From the NCBI RefSeq assembly GCF_905147365.1, contig NC_056423.1, positions 7,606,501 through 7,670,500 on the forward strand: a DNA stretch of 64,000 nt, given 5' to 3'. Positions within the stretch are counted from its first letter, which is position 1. The number at the start of each line of letters is the position of its first letter. Shown one piece after another: positions 30,505 through 32,099 of the stretch. Made by a program: the position numbers and the translations under genes. Source of the DNA: Aricia agestis. Taxonomy: Eukaryota > Arthropoda > Insecta > Lepidoptera > Lycaenidae. A model generated the notes under the pieces. It searched no databases and was not told where the DNA came from. It saw only the letters and a program-made list of their open reading frames with translations.

Positions 30505-31139
30505 GATACTTTCGCATTTATAATATTAGTATAGATTATGTATATATTTCTGATACCAAGAATGTACCAGATGTACCAGATGTATCACTTTGAACTATTG
30601 AAGGATGTTGCACCACCTTGTACTTTGTAGTACCCCGCTGTCCGTTTATGGTAACTCTAGTTTAAGATGAGCTCACTTATAGTGTGCGGTAGCCCTGGTC
30701 CAAGCTAGGCTCTTTACCAGTACACCTAATTTCAACCCTATTACAAAGATATTAGGGTTCAAATTACCTCCAAATTCGACAGTATCAAGATACTCAGCGC
30801 GTCACTGTTGTCTCGTCTCCGGCGCGGCGGGCCGCAGTCAGTGAGCGTGTGGTAGCCCTGGTCCAGGCTGAGCTCGCTACCATTACACCTAATTTCTTAA
30901 CCATATTACAAAGGCATTAGGGTTCAAATTACCTCCAAATACGACAGTATCTTGATCCACAGCGCATCACTCAGGCTGTTGTCTCGTCTCCGGCGCGGCG
31001 GGCCGCAGTCAGCTAGCGTGTGGTAACCCTGGTCTAGGCTGAGCTCGCTGAGGTCCGCTGTGAGGGGCTCCGGCGGGGGCGGGGGGCGGCGCCGCGCCCC
31101 ACCGCATATGCCCGGCCCGGAGCAACTTGACATGGTCTC
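8311..31139 (-). CDS. Fbxl7: Fbxl7 orthologue, F-box/LRR protein (7 exons seen, 5' end open)
   Basis: Join of 30933-31139, 28498-28689, 26767-26911, 19959-20144, 17417-17562, 8994-9167 and 8311-8523, all minus strand. All junctions are GT-AG, the phases fit, and the total is 1263 nt (420 codons plus TAG). Order in the protein: a proline- and arginine-rich N-terminal stretch, an F-box at about residues 54-80 (SDALWIKILSYLE followed by VSDLCRMSRVCRRW), then leucine-rich repeats with the LxLxxC and GLxxLA pattern to the C-terminus, which ends CKRCVIEHTNPGFC. Vertebrate FBXL7 ends almost the same way and is about 490 aa, so the part from F-box to stop is near full length. FBXL proteins bind SKP1 through the F-box and substrates through the LRRs; Drosophila Fbxl7 acts with Fat and Dachs in growth and planar polarity. 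The exons are GC-rich in an AT-rich background. Function is inferred from orthology. Confidence 0.95.
8550..8640 (-). mobile_element. tail fragment of a tRNA-headed SINE, in Fbxl7 last intron
   Basis: GACTCCGCGTCAGTCT, GAACTTG..TTACTGGTACCAGA and CAATGGAAATAT match the distal part of the SINE at 38700-38963. The tRNA-like head is absent here. It lies within 30 bases of the last exon's acceptor. Confidence 0.65.
8815..8985 (-). pseudogene. rearranged head and tail copies of Fbxl7 exon F
   Basis: Immediately after exon F comes a 17-base spacer GTGAGTTACGTCTCCAG and then a copy of the exon's head (VSDSGISILSRRCYKLRYL, 8918-8983). A second 17-base spacer GTGAGTTAAATCTCCAG follows, then a short chimera made of the exon's first codons (VSDSGVSMPARR) fused to a copy of its tail (matching bases around 9033-9063) and ending near 8815. 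Spacers of 17 bases cannot be spliced as introns. Confidence 0.8.
8994..9167 (-). CDS. Fbxl7: Fbxl7 exon F: leucine-rich repeats
   Basis: The acceptor is TTCTCCAG/GTGTCA and the donor TTACAG/GTGAGT, both phase 0, giving 58 codons. Translation VSDSGISTLARRCYKLRYLN, ARGCGAVGDDGAEAVARGCS, RLRALDLGATDVSETGLQ matches vertebrate FBXL7 (CSKLRYLNARGCEGITDHGV). If the donor is not used the frame runs on only to a stop at about 8916. Rearranged copies of this exon's head and tail follow at 8815-8985, separated by 17-base GT...AG spacers. Confidence 0.95.
9208..9498 (+). mobile_element. dispersed 290-bp repeat (CTGTCCCGGCAAACG family)
   Basis: Begins TAGCTGTCCCGGCAAACGTT, includes AGCCGATTCTCAGACCCACT and AGTAAAGCCGTTTCGGAGGA, and ends TTGTGACGCGAGAATTTTA. 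Copies at 13367-13651 (same strand) and 35791-36103 (opposite strand). Boundaries and lack of inverted ends fit a Helitron-type element; inference only. It lies just upstream of the exon F acceptor. Confidence 0.75.
9590..10029. other. intron sequence, unassigned
   Basis: A stretch of moderate GC with an open frame (9590-9913, minus) without a recognisable domain. TTCGTATTCGTATTGCG near 9845 is a short repeat. Nothing else supportable. Confidence 0.35.
10030..10260. mobile_element. GC-rich fold-back element(s)
   Basis: Two palindromic segments built from GCGTTGCG/CGCAACGC words. The clearer one runs 10106-10258: left GTGTTCACACGGTGCGCTGC, right inverse GCCGGCCACACGGGCGCTGC. A similar right-hand end (GACGACGCAACGCACCGTGTGGCCTGGC) lies at 12298-12337, on the other side of the LINE insertion. 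Confidence 0.7.
10270..11586 (-). mobile_element. 3' region of the 11587-12297 LINE fragment
   Basis: Lies between the LINE stop codon and a run of 12 T at 10273-10284 that reads as the poly-A tail on the minus strand. It holds GGCACCCTAGCCCTACGAC and its inverse CTAGGGTGCC as hairpins (10454-10540 and 11438-11512), with a further single copy at 11228-11275. A 435-bp TTAA-type MITE is inserted at 10710-11144. Confidence 0.55.
10710..11144. mobile_element. 435-bp TTAA-type MITE, copy 1
   Basis: Starts TTAAGAGCCCATGTGACCCT and ends with the inverse of TTAAGAGCTCACCTGAC. Other copies: 47152-47736 and 49491-49934. Non-coding. The TTAA ends and short GAGCYCA inverted termini suggest piggyBac-type mobilisation, an inference. 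Confidence 0.85.
11587..12297 (-). pseudogene. 5'-truncated non-LTR retrotransposon, RT C-terminal part
   Basis: About 236 codons open to a stop at 11587. FTIRDLGVILDAKLTLDTHV, KAFKMYGFVLRASNDFK, LIRSQLEYASCIWDP and FLRCVQYK are the conserved block after the reverse-transcriptase palm in Jockey-like LINEs. The catalytic FADD segment is upstream of the truncation and absent. The frame is intact, so the insertion may be recent. At 12298 the sequence changes to GC-rich fold-back DNA, which marks the 5' truncation point. Confidence 0.88.
12298..12340. mobile_element. right end of a GC-rich fold-back element
   Basis: TTGCGACGACGCAACGCACC GTGTGGCCTGGCTCTA is the same kind of terminus as 10106-10140 inverted. 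It probably belongs to the element split by the LINE insertion. Confidence 0.6.
12341..13150. other. intron sequence, nothing recognised
   Basis: AT-rich. A short inverted pair AGCGTAAATAACTAGTAAAGTTATTTACGCT lies at 13087-13117 (14-bp arms). No coding pattern. Confidence 0.45.
13154..13275 (-). mobile_element. LINE-tailed SINE-like element, 5' head only
   Basis: The minus strand reads TACGTGGGAGAGCCATGCTT, CGGCACGAATGG to GCGTGAAACAGCGCTTGCGC and ends at the GTTTACC junction, where the tail should start. The 3' half is missing. Confidence 0.8.
13367..13651 (+). mobile_element. dispersed repeat, CTGTCCCGGCAAACG family, copy 2
   Basis: Matches 9230-9498 from CATATCAAGTATTTCG to GACACGAGAATTTTATA; the 5' end is lost. 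It directly abuts the long inverted-repeat element that starts at 13652. Confidence 0.75.
13652..15214. mobile_element. 1.56-kb element with very long inverted repeats
   Basis: Outer arms are GC-rich tandem units of CTTCTCACGGCGCG and CACAAGCCGCGCC (13652-14000 left, 15060-15214 right). Inner arms are AT-rich and match over about 300 bp (14000-14300 left, 14790-15060 right), e.g. GCCGCTGCTTGGCGGCTACA and ATAGCTAGCACGAAG. Total arm length is about 450-600 bp. The loop (about 14310-14740) holds a LINE fragment and no transposase. The left arm has extra units of CTCGAGCCACGCGCCGTGTG. Confidence 0.8.
14315..14600 (-). pseudogene. LINE 3'-end fragment inside the inverted-repeat element
   Basis: The minus strand reads NRHHLGEWQSSTVHFLRNIL, PCTVKLRNELPPVF: the C-terminal signature (SSTVRFSRxFLPRTxxLWNELP type) of a common lepidopteran LINE family, with the usual Trp-Asn replaced. 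About 45 codons align. It ends just past the region where that LINE's KGRQR tail should follow. Confidence 0.75.
15286..15645 (+). mobile_element. Helitron-like repeat pieces (GCGAAAGTGTGTCTGTCTG family)
   Basis: Two pieces in opposite orientation: 15286-15415 (GGCGCAATTTCATTACGCCG to CGGTTCAGTGGAGC) and 15440-15645 (ACTAATATATAATA, GCGAAAGTGTTCAGTCTGTC, AAGCCGCTGAACCGATTTTG, ATACTTTTTATTCC, GGCGCAACG). This family recurs throughout the window. Confidence 0.65.
15651..16865. mobile_element. 1.2-kb element with 190-bp inverted arms, SINE inserted
   Basis: Left arm 15651-15845 and right arm 16645-16865 are inverted copies: AACCCCCGAC, a GTCTGTCTGTC run, AGCATCCAAACGGGTGGACC, ATAGTTCATCATCATCAGCC, CTGGTTCGTGAAGGG. 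Related single copies: 17995-18150, 19100-19510, 23032-23203, 28100-28210. A LINE-tailed SINE-like copy is inserted at 16303. Confidence 0.7.
16303..16637 (+). mobile_element. LINE-tailed SINE-like element, full length
   Basis: Head ACGTGGGAGAGCCATG, then GGGCCGGCTCGACCGG (similar to a pol III B box, GGTTCGANNCC), GAAACAGCGCTTGCGCTG, a pyrimidine-rich CCCTTCCCTACC block, and the tail CTGCAGCTCTTCTGATGCTG, GTTGCTTTCCATCAGGTGAC, ending in poly-A. The tail reads KGRKRTCSSSDAASVHGRRK, the C-terminal end of a lepidopteran LINE ORF2, so the SINE seems to borrow a LINE 3' end. Confidence 0.85.
16970..17113. repeat. AT-rich repeat, copy in inverted pair
   Basis: AAATTAAGAAATTTAAAAAA, ACTTTAAAAAGTAATGAAAT and AATTCCTAAGTGTAAAGTGA match 16163-16290 (direct) and 17276-17395 (inverted). 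All three copies lie within 1.25 kb, suggesting local rearrangement of one element. Confidence 0.75.
17226..17275. repeat. perfect 21-bp hairpin with C-rich loop
   Basis: CATAATTGTTGTCACGGTGTG (17226-17246), 8-base loop CCCCCCGA, and its exact inverse (17255-17275). A related unpaired arm is at 17087-17110. It is the junction between the AT-rich repeat copies. Confidence 0.85.
17276..17399. repeat. AT-rich repeat, inverted copy next to Fbxl7 exon E
   Basis: Inverse of 16970-17090, ending 18 bases before the exon E donor. The repeat has therefore grown up to the splice site without touching its consensus bases. Confidence 0.75.
17417..17562 (-). CDS. Fbxl7: Fbxl7 exon E: leucine-rich repeats
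   Basis: The acceptor is ATCCACAG/ATGCGG and the donor TCACAG/GTAAAT. The exon is 146 nt; its first two bases complete an Asp codon with the G from exon D. Translation DAGVRWIPSYCALKELSVSD, CTGVTDFGLYELAKLGPALR, YLSVAKCSQ follows vertebrate FBXL7 almost residue for residue (IKELSVSDCRFVSDFGLREI). This is the best-conserved stretch of the gene. A repeat rich in AT ends about 20 bases from the donor. Confidence 0.95.
17576..17990. other. intron sequence, nothing recognised
   Basis: AT-rich with a run of 14 T at 17761. No coding pattern or repeat match found. Confidence 0.4.
17995..18150 (-). mobile_element. fragment of the GTAGCATCCAAACGGGTGG family
   Basis: CAGCTTTCAAACAAA, AAAATCGGTCCAGTCGTTTG, GATGCTACCATGCCACGAC and TCAAACCTATAACATGCC match the right arm of 15651-16865. 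The CAGA run seen in other copies is replaced here by a short palindrome, GACATATTATGTGTC. Confidence 0.7.
18160..19095. other. intron sequence, nothing recognised
   Basis: AT-rich; an open frame at 18754-19056 has no recognised domain. No repeat match found. Confidence 0.4.
19100..19512 (-). mobile_element. GTAGCATCCAAACGGGTGG family copy split by a MITE
   Basis: 19108-19139 (TAGATCTAAATCGTTCCACCCATT) and 19425-19512 (CTACGATGCCATGG, a CAGATAG run, TCAAACATATAACACCCC) are the two halves of one repeat copy; the hAT-type MITE at 19140-19424 sits between them. Confidence 0.8.
19140..19424. mobile_element. hAT-type MITE, CATAAAGTTAATATACCTAG family, copy 1
   Basis: Inverted termini CATAAAGTTAATATACCTAG CGGAATAGAG at both ends, no coding capacity. 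Flanks are GTCGCTGC (19132-19139) and GTCGCTAC (19425-19432), an 8-bp target duplication with one change, the length typical of hAT elements. Copies: 20192 (truncated), 24105, 39355. Confidence 0.9.
19593..19665 (-). pseudogene. partial duplicate 3 of Fbxl7 exon D with donor
   Basis: Copy of the same exon end 188 bp further downstream. It differs at five codons of the LLHTCPALQYLYLRRCTLVT block, all synonymous, and has one replacement (Ser to Phe) at the edge of the homologous block. The donor CACAG/GTATT is kept. It shares the pre-block sequence of duplicate 2 (codon TAT before the block), so the two derive from one duplicated unit. Confidence 0.85.
19781..19853 (-). pseudogene. partial duplicate 2 of Fbxl7 exon D with donor
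   Basis: Copy of the last 64 bases or so of exon D, with the CACAG/GTATT donor, 172 bp downstream of the real one. Codons SLLHTCPALQYLYLRRCTLV are all preserved; the two base differences inside the block (CTC to CTA, CTG to TTG) are synonymous. Homology stops before the codon TCC, and an in-frame TGA lies a few codons upstream. No phase-compatible acceptor is visible. Confidence 0.85.
19959..20144 (-). CDS. Fbxl7: Fbxl7 exon D: leucine-rich repeats
   Basis: The acceptor is CATTACAG/GGTGTT and the donor CACAG/GTATAA. The exon is 186 nt, entered in phase 1 (needs one base from exon C) and left in phase 1. It encodes CSSVDWPEWSMLEGRLASRK, PPVEYIDLTDCAAVTDAGLC and SLLHTCPALQYLYLRRCTLV. This matches vertebrate FBXL7, where a non-LRR insert (SKVTCISLTREASIKL...) is followed by RYLDMTDC and THLYLRRC. 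Two partial copies of the 3' end of this exon, both with splice donors, lie in the downstream intron at 19781-19853 and 19593-19665. Confidence 0.94.
20192..20424. mobile_element. hAT-type MITE, same family, 3' end missing
   Basis: Starts CATAAAGTTAATATACC about 48 bases upstream (in gene sense) of the exon D acceptor and runs to CGCAGTGTTAC, where the other end and terminal repeat are lost. It continues into CGCCTTCTTGTAGCCGGCTT, part of another repeat also seen at 27800-27860 and 59865-59930. Confidence 0.8.
20482..20566 (+). mobile_element. tRNA-like SINE head
   Basis: CTGTGGCTCAGTTGGTTAGG (A-box-like) and GCGGGTTTGAATCCCGCC (B box with T-arm stem) about 40 bases apart. The acceptor stem does not pair, so this is a tRNA-derived SINE and not a tRNA gene. 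Related to the head of 38700-38963. Confidence 0.75.
20600..21030. other. intron sequence, nothing recognised
   Basis: AT-rich, no repeat match or coding pattern found. Confidence 0.4.
21031..21213 (+). mobile_element. Helitron-like repeat (GCGAAAGTGTG family)
   Basis: GATGACGCCCGCAACTTCGT, TTTTTCCGGGATAAAA, TCCTTTCCCGGGACTCAAA, TTTCAGCAAATTCGGTTCAG, a GACAGACAGACA run, ACTTTCGCATATATATA. Same orientation as 34256-34467 and 55371-55575. Confidence 0.75.
21234..22333. mobile_element. 1.1-kb inverted-repeat element with TAA target duplication
   Basis: Ends GAGTCCGGGTGCCATCGCAA TTCTCATACAAACGTAATACCAAGATAATTTC at 21234 and its inverse ending GGACTC at 22333 (about 55 bp arms). Flanked by TAA (21231-21233 and 22334-22336), the 3-bp TWA duplication of PIF/Harbinger elements. 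No transposase frame inside. Confidence 0.8.
22337..22495. mobile_element. hairpin MITE, CGGCCGTTCCCAATATTTGA family
   Basis: Arms of about 63 bp (CGGCCGTTCCCAATATTTGA, TCTATCTCTGGTTTTGCCCT, ACTAGAGATAGGAATAGCTC) around a 35-base loop. Flanked by TAA on both sides (22334-22336, 22496-22498), the left one shared with the 1.1-kb element before it. Confidence 0.88.
22933..23570. mobile_element. 640-bp inverted-repeat element
   Basis: Left GTGTTAGGTGTTTTTCGTTA CGGATACTTGATTCGGTC and right inverse GACCGAATCAAGAAATTCCG ... CCTAACAC; arms reach about 80 bp with gaps (GCGATATAAGCGATGCAATAG versus CTATTGCATAGCTTTTATCGC). A piece of the GTAGCATCCAAACGGG family lies inside at 23032-23203. Confidence 0.8.
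23032..23203 (-). mobile_element. GTAGCATCCAAACGGG family fragment
   Basis: GAGCGAGCTGATGATGATGG, GAACACTCTTGAAGATGACAG, CGTTTGGGTGCTACGATGC, a CAGATAGACAGGCAGACA run and TCAAACCATAACCCC. Nested in the 640-bp inverted-repeat element. Confidence 0.7.
23576..23913. mobile_element. GC-rich MITE, GCCTTATCACACTGGCGATT family
   Basis: Arms of about 75 bp: GTGCCTTATCACACTGGCGA TTAGCGAGC, AAGCGACGCGACTGCGCAGC, GCACACGCCGCGAT, and the inverse ending GCCAGTGTGATAAGGC. The middle is AT-rich. No coding capacity. Confidence 0.88.
23930..24090 (+). mobile_element. Helitron-like repeat fragment
   Basis: AAAATTCGTTTATCGCTCGG GAACCGTACATTTTTCCGGG, GTCCTTTCCCGGTCTCAAAG, CCGGTTCAGTGGTTTGGGTG. The CAGA tract and end are missing; the MITE at 24105 follows at once. 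Confidence 0.7.
24105..24403. mobile_element. hAT-type MITE, CATAAAGTTAATATACCTAG family, copy 3
   Basis: Complete, with perfect 8-bp target duplication GGTTTGTA at 24097-24104 and 24404-24411. This copy fixes the element ends as CATAAAG...CTTTATG. Confidence 0.93.
24777..25038. mobile_element. fold-back MITE, TACAGGGTGTAACAAAA family
   Basis: Left TACAGTGTGTAACAAAAACT, right inverse TACAGGGTGTCACAAAAAC. Both arms carry AGAGAGTTCACTGTGAAAGT and CACTTTTGTATGGG; the centre is GAGCCCGAGCGTCACGAG. TA flanks on both sides. Confidence 0.88.
25111..25694 (+). mobile_element. tRNA-headed SINE with MITE insertion
   Basis: Head CGCCTCCGTGGTC...CTAGTGGT with B box GTGGGTTCGATTCCCGC, then the body (GATGATCCATGCGTCGGATG, GACCGGCGAG-type segments) and a 3' part GTGCTCTTGTG, AAATTACTCCTGCGTAGCTG, CCGGCCACCGTCACCAAAAC. 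The copy at 43444-43796 shows that 25337-25569 here is extra. Confidence 0.85.
25337..25569. mobile_element. 233-bp inverted-repeat insertion within the SINE
   Basis: Absent from the otherwise matching SINE at 43444-43796. Termini TTTATCCACACTGTGCTTTT and inverse AAAGTGCACAGTGTGGACATAA; the inside has further inverted words (GGGCATGCGTTATAGCGCA, GACGCATGCCCTGACC). Confidence 0.8.
25700..26055. other. intron sequence, nothing clear
   Basis: Contains AATTGTCATAATATT and AATTATATGAC words around 25775-25860 that pair loosely (GGGCAGCTGCATGACAATTAT versus ATAATTGTCATAATATTCGGCTG), perhaps a worn MITE of about 110 bp. Confidence 0.35.
26059..26353 (+). mobile_element. tRNA-headed SINE, 3'-truncated copy
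   Basis: GCCTCTGTGGTGCAGTGGTT, GGTCGTGGGTTCGATTCTCT, GATTCATTTATGCGTCGGAT, TCGGTCGTCCGTCCCACTGG and a poorly matching end. The part of the head between A and B box is shortened. Confidence 0.8.
26370..26658 (+). mobile_element. non-LTR retroelement fragment interrupted by a MITE
   Basis: GGGGATGTGCCTCAGTTAAG (26396) and AGCCGACCCACTAAAACCAC, CTGTGGTTTGCCATCAGCTG (26592-26632) match 41417-41515, where they are continuous. The hairpin 26447-26574 separates them here. Confidence 0.65.
26447..26574. mobile_element. hairpin MITE, GACAAGCGATTATCGTAAA family
   Basis: Left arm AAGCGACAAGCGATTATCGT AAAAATGCC, ACAAAATGTGTG.GATTTGACATT; right arm inverse ending ACGATAATCGCTTGCC. Centre ATTTCGCTAGCGAAAAT is self-complementary. 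Confidence 0.8.
26724..26764 (+). mobile_element. SINE 3'-end fragment abutting the exon C donor
   Basis: TTTTAATGAAACCAGCCACT GTCACCGAAAC matches the 3' end of the tRNA-headed SINEs (25660-25690, 49998-50035). The match stops at intron position +5 of the Fbxl7 exon C splice donor. Confidence 0.75.
26767..26911 (-). CDS. Fbxl7: Fbxl7 exon C: leucine-rich repeats
   Basis: The acceptor is TTTCCAG/GTGACA (phase 0) and the donor ACTG/GTAAGT (phase 1), giving 48 codons plus one base. Translation gives VTLAGAQLLAATFRNITHLA, then LTGCSALDSRALAPLV and DIRHIDLT: two LRR units with the x-L-x-L-x-G-C pattern of the FBXL class. The extra G joins the next exon's GG to make a glycine codon, DLTG/CSS. A SINE 3'-end fragment starts at the fifth intron base, directly behind the splice donor. 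Confidence 0.92.
26942..27240. other. intron sequence with GC-rich MITE traces
   Basis: Words such as GCACGCGCCGACCGCGTCGC (27095-27118) and ACCGTACGCGCCGCATTTCG (27151-27170) resemble arms of fold-back elements but I could not pair them fully. Confidence 0.4.
27245..27346. mobile_element. right half of the AGGGTCAATTCAGACCGCAA MITE
   Basis: ACGACGCGTAGACGTCTCAC, GCAATTGACATCTGTCCAAA, TTGCGGTCTGAATTGACCCT match 60010-60119. The left half is missing. Confidence 0.75.
27350..28098. other. intron sequence, one repeat fragment
   Basis: 27795-27860 (GACGACACGTCGTCTGCTGC, GTAGCCGGCTTCCAACTTGT) matches 59865-59932 inverted and part of 20424-20470. The rest is unassigned. Confidence 0.45.
28100..28459 (+). 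mobile_element. LINE-tailed SINE-like copy following a repeat fragment
   Basis: 28100-28215 is a piece of the GTAGCATCCAAACGGG family (GTTAGCTTTCAAACGAGCAA, CACCCGTTTGGATGCTGCG). At 28217 it switches to the SINE-like sequence from ACAGCGCTTGCGCTGTATTT to the poly-A at 28459, 35 bases short of exon B's donor. The SINE-like head is missing. Confidence 0.8.
28498..28689 (-). CDS. Fbxl7: Fbxl7 exon B: second half of F-box
   Basis: The acceptor is CTTCCAG/GTATCA and the donor CCCG/GTGAGT, both phase 0, giving 64 codons. The exon opens VSDLCRMSRVCRRWSRFV, which completes the F-box started in exon A (vertebrate equivalent NQLCRCARVCRRW), and continues EPWRRVR, the usual end of an F-box. The following Ala/Arg-rich stretch to WRTKASP is poorly conserved and corresponds to the linker before the first clear LRR. 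GC content is very high compared with the flanking intron. Confidence 0.93.
28753..29520 (+). mobile_element. Helitron-like repeat, long copy
   Basis: Head ACTAGCTGTTGCCCGCGACT TCGTCCGCGTGGACTTCAG, body with AAAAGTAGCCTATGTCCTTT, ACAATCGGTTCGGTAGTTTTGG, a GACAGACAGACA run, end GATACTTTCGCATTCATAAT ATTAGTAC. This head and end pair recurs in lepidopteran Lep1-type Helitrons as I recall them. Confidence 0.7.
29562..29641. mobile_element. 80-bp near-perfect fold-back element
   Basis: GGGCCGCGCTACACCGGAAT GGCAGCG, short loop, CGCTGCCATTCCGGTGTAGC GCG..GCGCGGCCC. TTAA on the left and CTAA on the right. It sits between two opposite copies of the Helitron-like repeat. Confidence 0.85.
29645..29758 (-). 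mobile_element. Helitron-like repeat head, inverted
   Basis: The inverse of 28753-28860: ACTAGCTGTTGCCCGCGACT TCGTCCGCGTGGACTTTAG, GCGCGGTGTCAACAAAATTTG, AACCCTGGTA. It faces the copy at 28753, giving a 1-kb inverted arrangement. Confidence 0.8.
29760..30190. other. intron sequence with a short direct repeat
   Basis: TAGTATGATTAGTTCTGTTA ... AAAGCGCCATCTGTT (29790-29840) recurs at 30038-30090 with small changes, so about 250 bp appears to be duplicated. No genes. Confidence 0.5.
30196..30300 (-). mobile_element. tRNA-headed SINE, truncated
   Basis: TTTTTGTTCCGCCTGCGGGA CTCGAACCCAGGACCCCCGG is the B-box/T-arm region on the minus strand; the flanking ACCCAGGAACATTGAAAACT matches 38864-38883. 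The A box is replaced by Helitron-like sequence at about 30300. Confidence 0.75.
30300..30537 (+). mobile_element. Helitron-like repeat with expanded CAGA tract
   Basis: TGTAGCCTATGTCCTTTCTC, TTGCAATCGGTTCAGTAGTT TTGGCGTG, then about 17 CAGA units (30434-30504) and GATACTTTCGCATTTATAAT ATTAGTATAG. The same tract has about four units in other copies (29461-29480, 34424-34440). Confidence 0.8.
30670..30762 (-). pseudogene. third, more decayed copy of the exon A region
   Basis: A third copy of the inner part of exon A (SLDQGYRTL, then an in-frame stop), 163 bp beyond the second copy, together with the intron segment that follows the exon copy in the 171-bp unit. It makes the array about two and a half units long. 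Confidence 0.75.
30763..30878 (-). pseudogene. partial duplicate of Fbxl7 exon A with splice donor
   Basis: Copy of the last 117 bases of exon A plus its splice donor and adjoining intron, displaced 171 bp downstream. It still reads SELSLDQGYHTLTDCGPPRR in frame and ends NLEG with a GTAATT donor. Against the real exon it has four synonymous changes, four codon replacements (A to T, W to S, K to L, Y to N) and an in-frame loss of two codons. There is no convincing polypyrimidine acceptor before it, so it is more likely a dead exon fragment than an alternative exon. Confidence 0.85.
30933..31139 (-). CDS. Fbxl7: Fbxl7 exon A: N-terminal linker and first half of F-box
   Basis: The exon starts after a T-rich tract ending TTTTTTTCAG and ends GAG/GTAATT (phase 0). 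It encodes 69 residues: ETM, then a Pro/Arg-rich linker (RRRPPPPPEP), the motif SELSLDQGYHTL, and SDALWIKILSYLE, the first F-box helices. An ATG lies at 31133-31131, six bases inside the acceptor. Either this is the initiator, with GAGACC as the end of the 5' UTR, or the exon is internal and the reading frame continues upstream, since the frame is open back to the acceptor. Vertebrate FBXL7 has about 110 residues before the F-box, so missing upstream coding sequence is possible. Two partial copies of this exon lie just downstream (30670-30878). Confidence 0.9.
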
Positions 31140-31880
31140 CTGAAAAAAAATAGGACTTTTGAAAAACCGGTAAAATAAGACCAGCGTTTAAAGACGAGCT
31201 TTTTTTACACATTTGGCAAGTGTAAAAAATCAATGAAAAAAATCCAGCGACTGCCATCGATTAGTGTTGTTCGTCTGCAAGAAGCCTAACCTTTTGGGCC
31301 TTGAGCCTATTCAGTAATCAGCTGTGTATTTAAGAAACGCATATATATGCTATACCAGAGGTTCAAATAGATTTAGTTAAATAATTTCTGTCGTAGCTTT
31401 TTCTGCGGATTTTGTCGGGTAATATCAAACCCAGCCGACAGGACATTGAAGACTAGCATAAACTTGGAATAACATGACCAAATAACGTAGACCCGCCATC
31501 TGCTTGATTCATATTTCCCTGATATTATATTGCCTTGACAAAACCTAAATATCATTGTCGAACAACGTAAGCGTACCATCAATTTATGAATTTCTCTGAT
31601 GGTACTATGTTTTACGTTCAAACAGAACCAGTTCGTCTAAATAGAACATTTCGAATACAAGATTGACACACATATTTGTATGTATATTATAATGAGAATG
31701 TAGAAATACACTATGATCTCCAAAGTAACTAGTTTTACCGTTATTGTCACATGTGGATACAACCCACAATCAGGAATTCAGCTACGGAATTCAGCGAGCT
31801 TCTTGAGGAATTCTAAGTTTATGACCTAAAACTATGAGGGTTTTTCATAGTAAACTGGAAATACTAAGCACTATAGAAAC
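31140..31880. other. sequence upstream of exon A, nothing recognised
   Basis: No further Fbxl7 exon or promoter element identified. AT-rich with no repeat match found. Confidence 0.4.
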
Positions 31881-31888
31881 ACTATAGT

Positions 31889-32093
31889 GTACCAGAATCT
31901 GATGGCAAAAAGTGAGAAAATAAATTGACTCTAACAATACCGGGGTAATTGGAATAAAACATTTTGATCCTTTCTTTTTCTAATAGCGGCTGATTGTGTG
32001 TGTAAACATGCAAATATAAAAAATTATCCAATGATCAAGGATGGTTTTTGAAAATCTGCTGTCAAAAATTGATTTCAGATTCTGGTAGACCTA
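31889..32093. mobile_element. MITE, TAGGTCTACCAGAATCTGATG family, copy 1
   Basis: Left GTACCAGAATCTGATGGCAA AAAGTGAGAAAATAAATTGA and right inverse TTGATTTCAGATTCTGGTAG AC. The internal sequence matches 51618-51829 in inverse orientation (GGTAATTGGAATAAAACATTTTGATC). Confidence 0.85.
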
Positions 32094-32099
32094 TAATAA

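Noticed and set aside
30763..30878. Exon A copy as a working alternative exon
   Set aside because: No polypyrimidine tract or convincing acceptor before it, and key F-box positions have changed; kept as a finding but not called as a coding exon.
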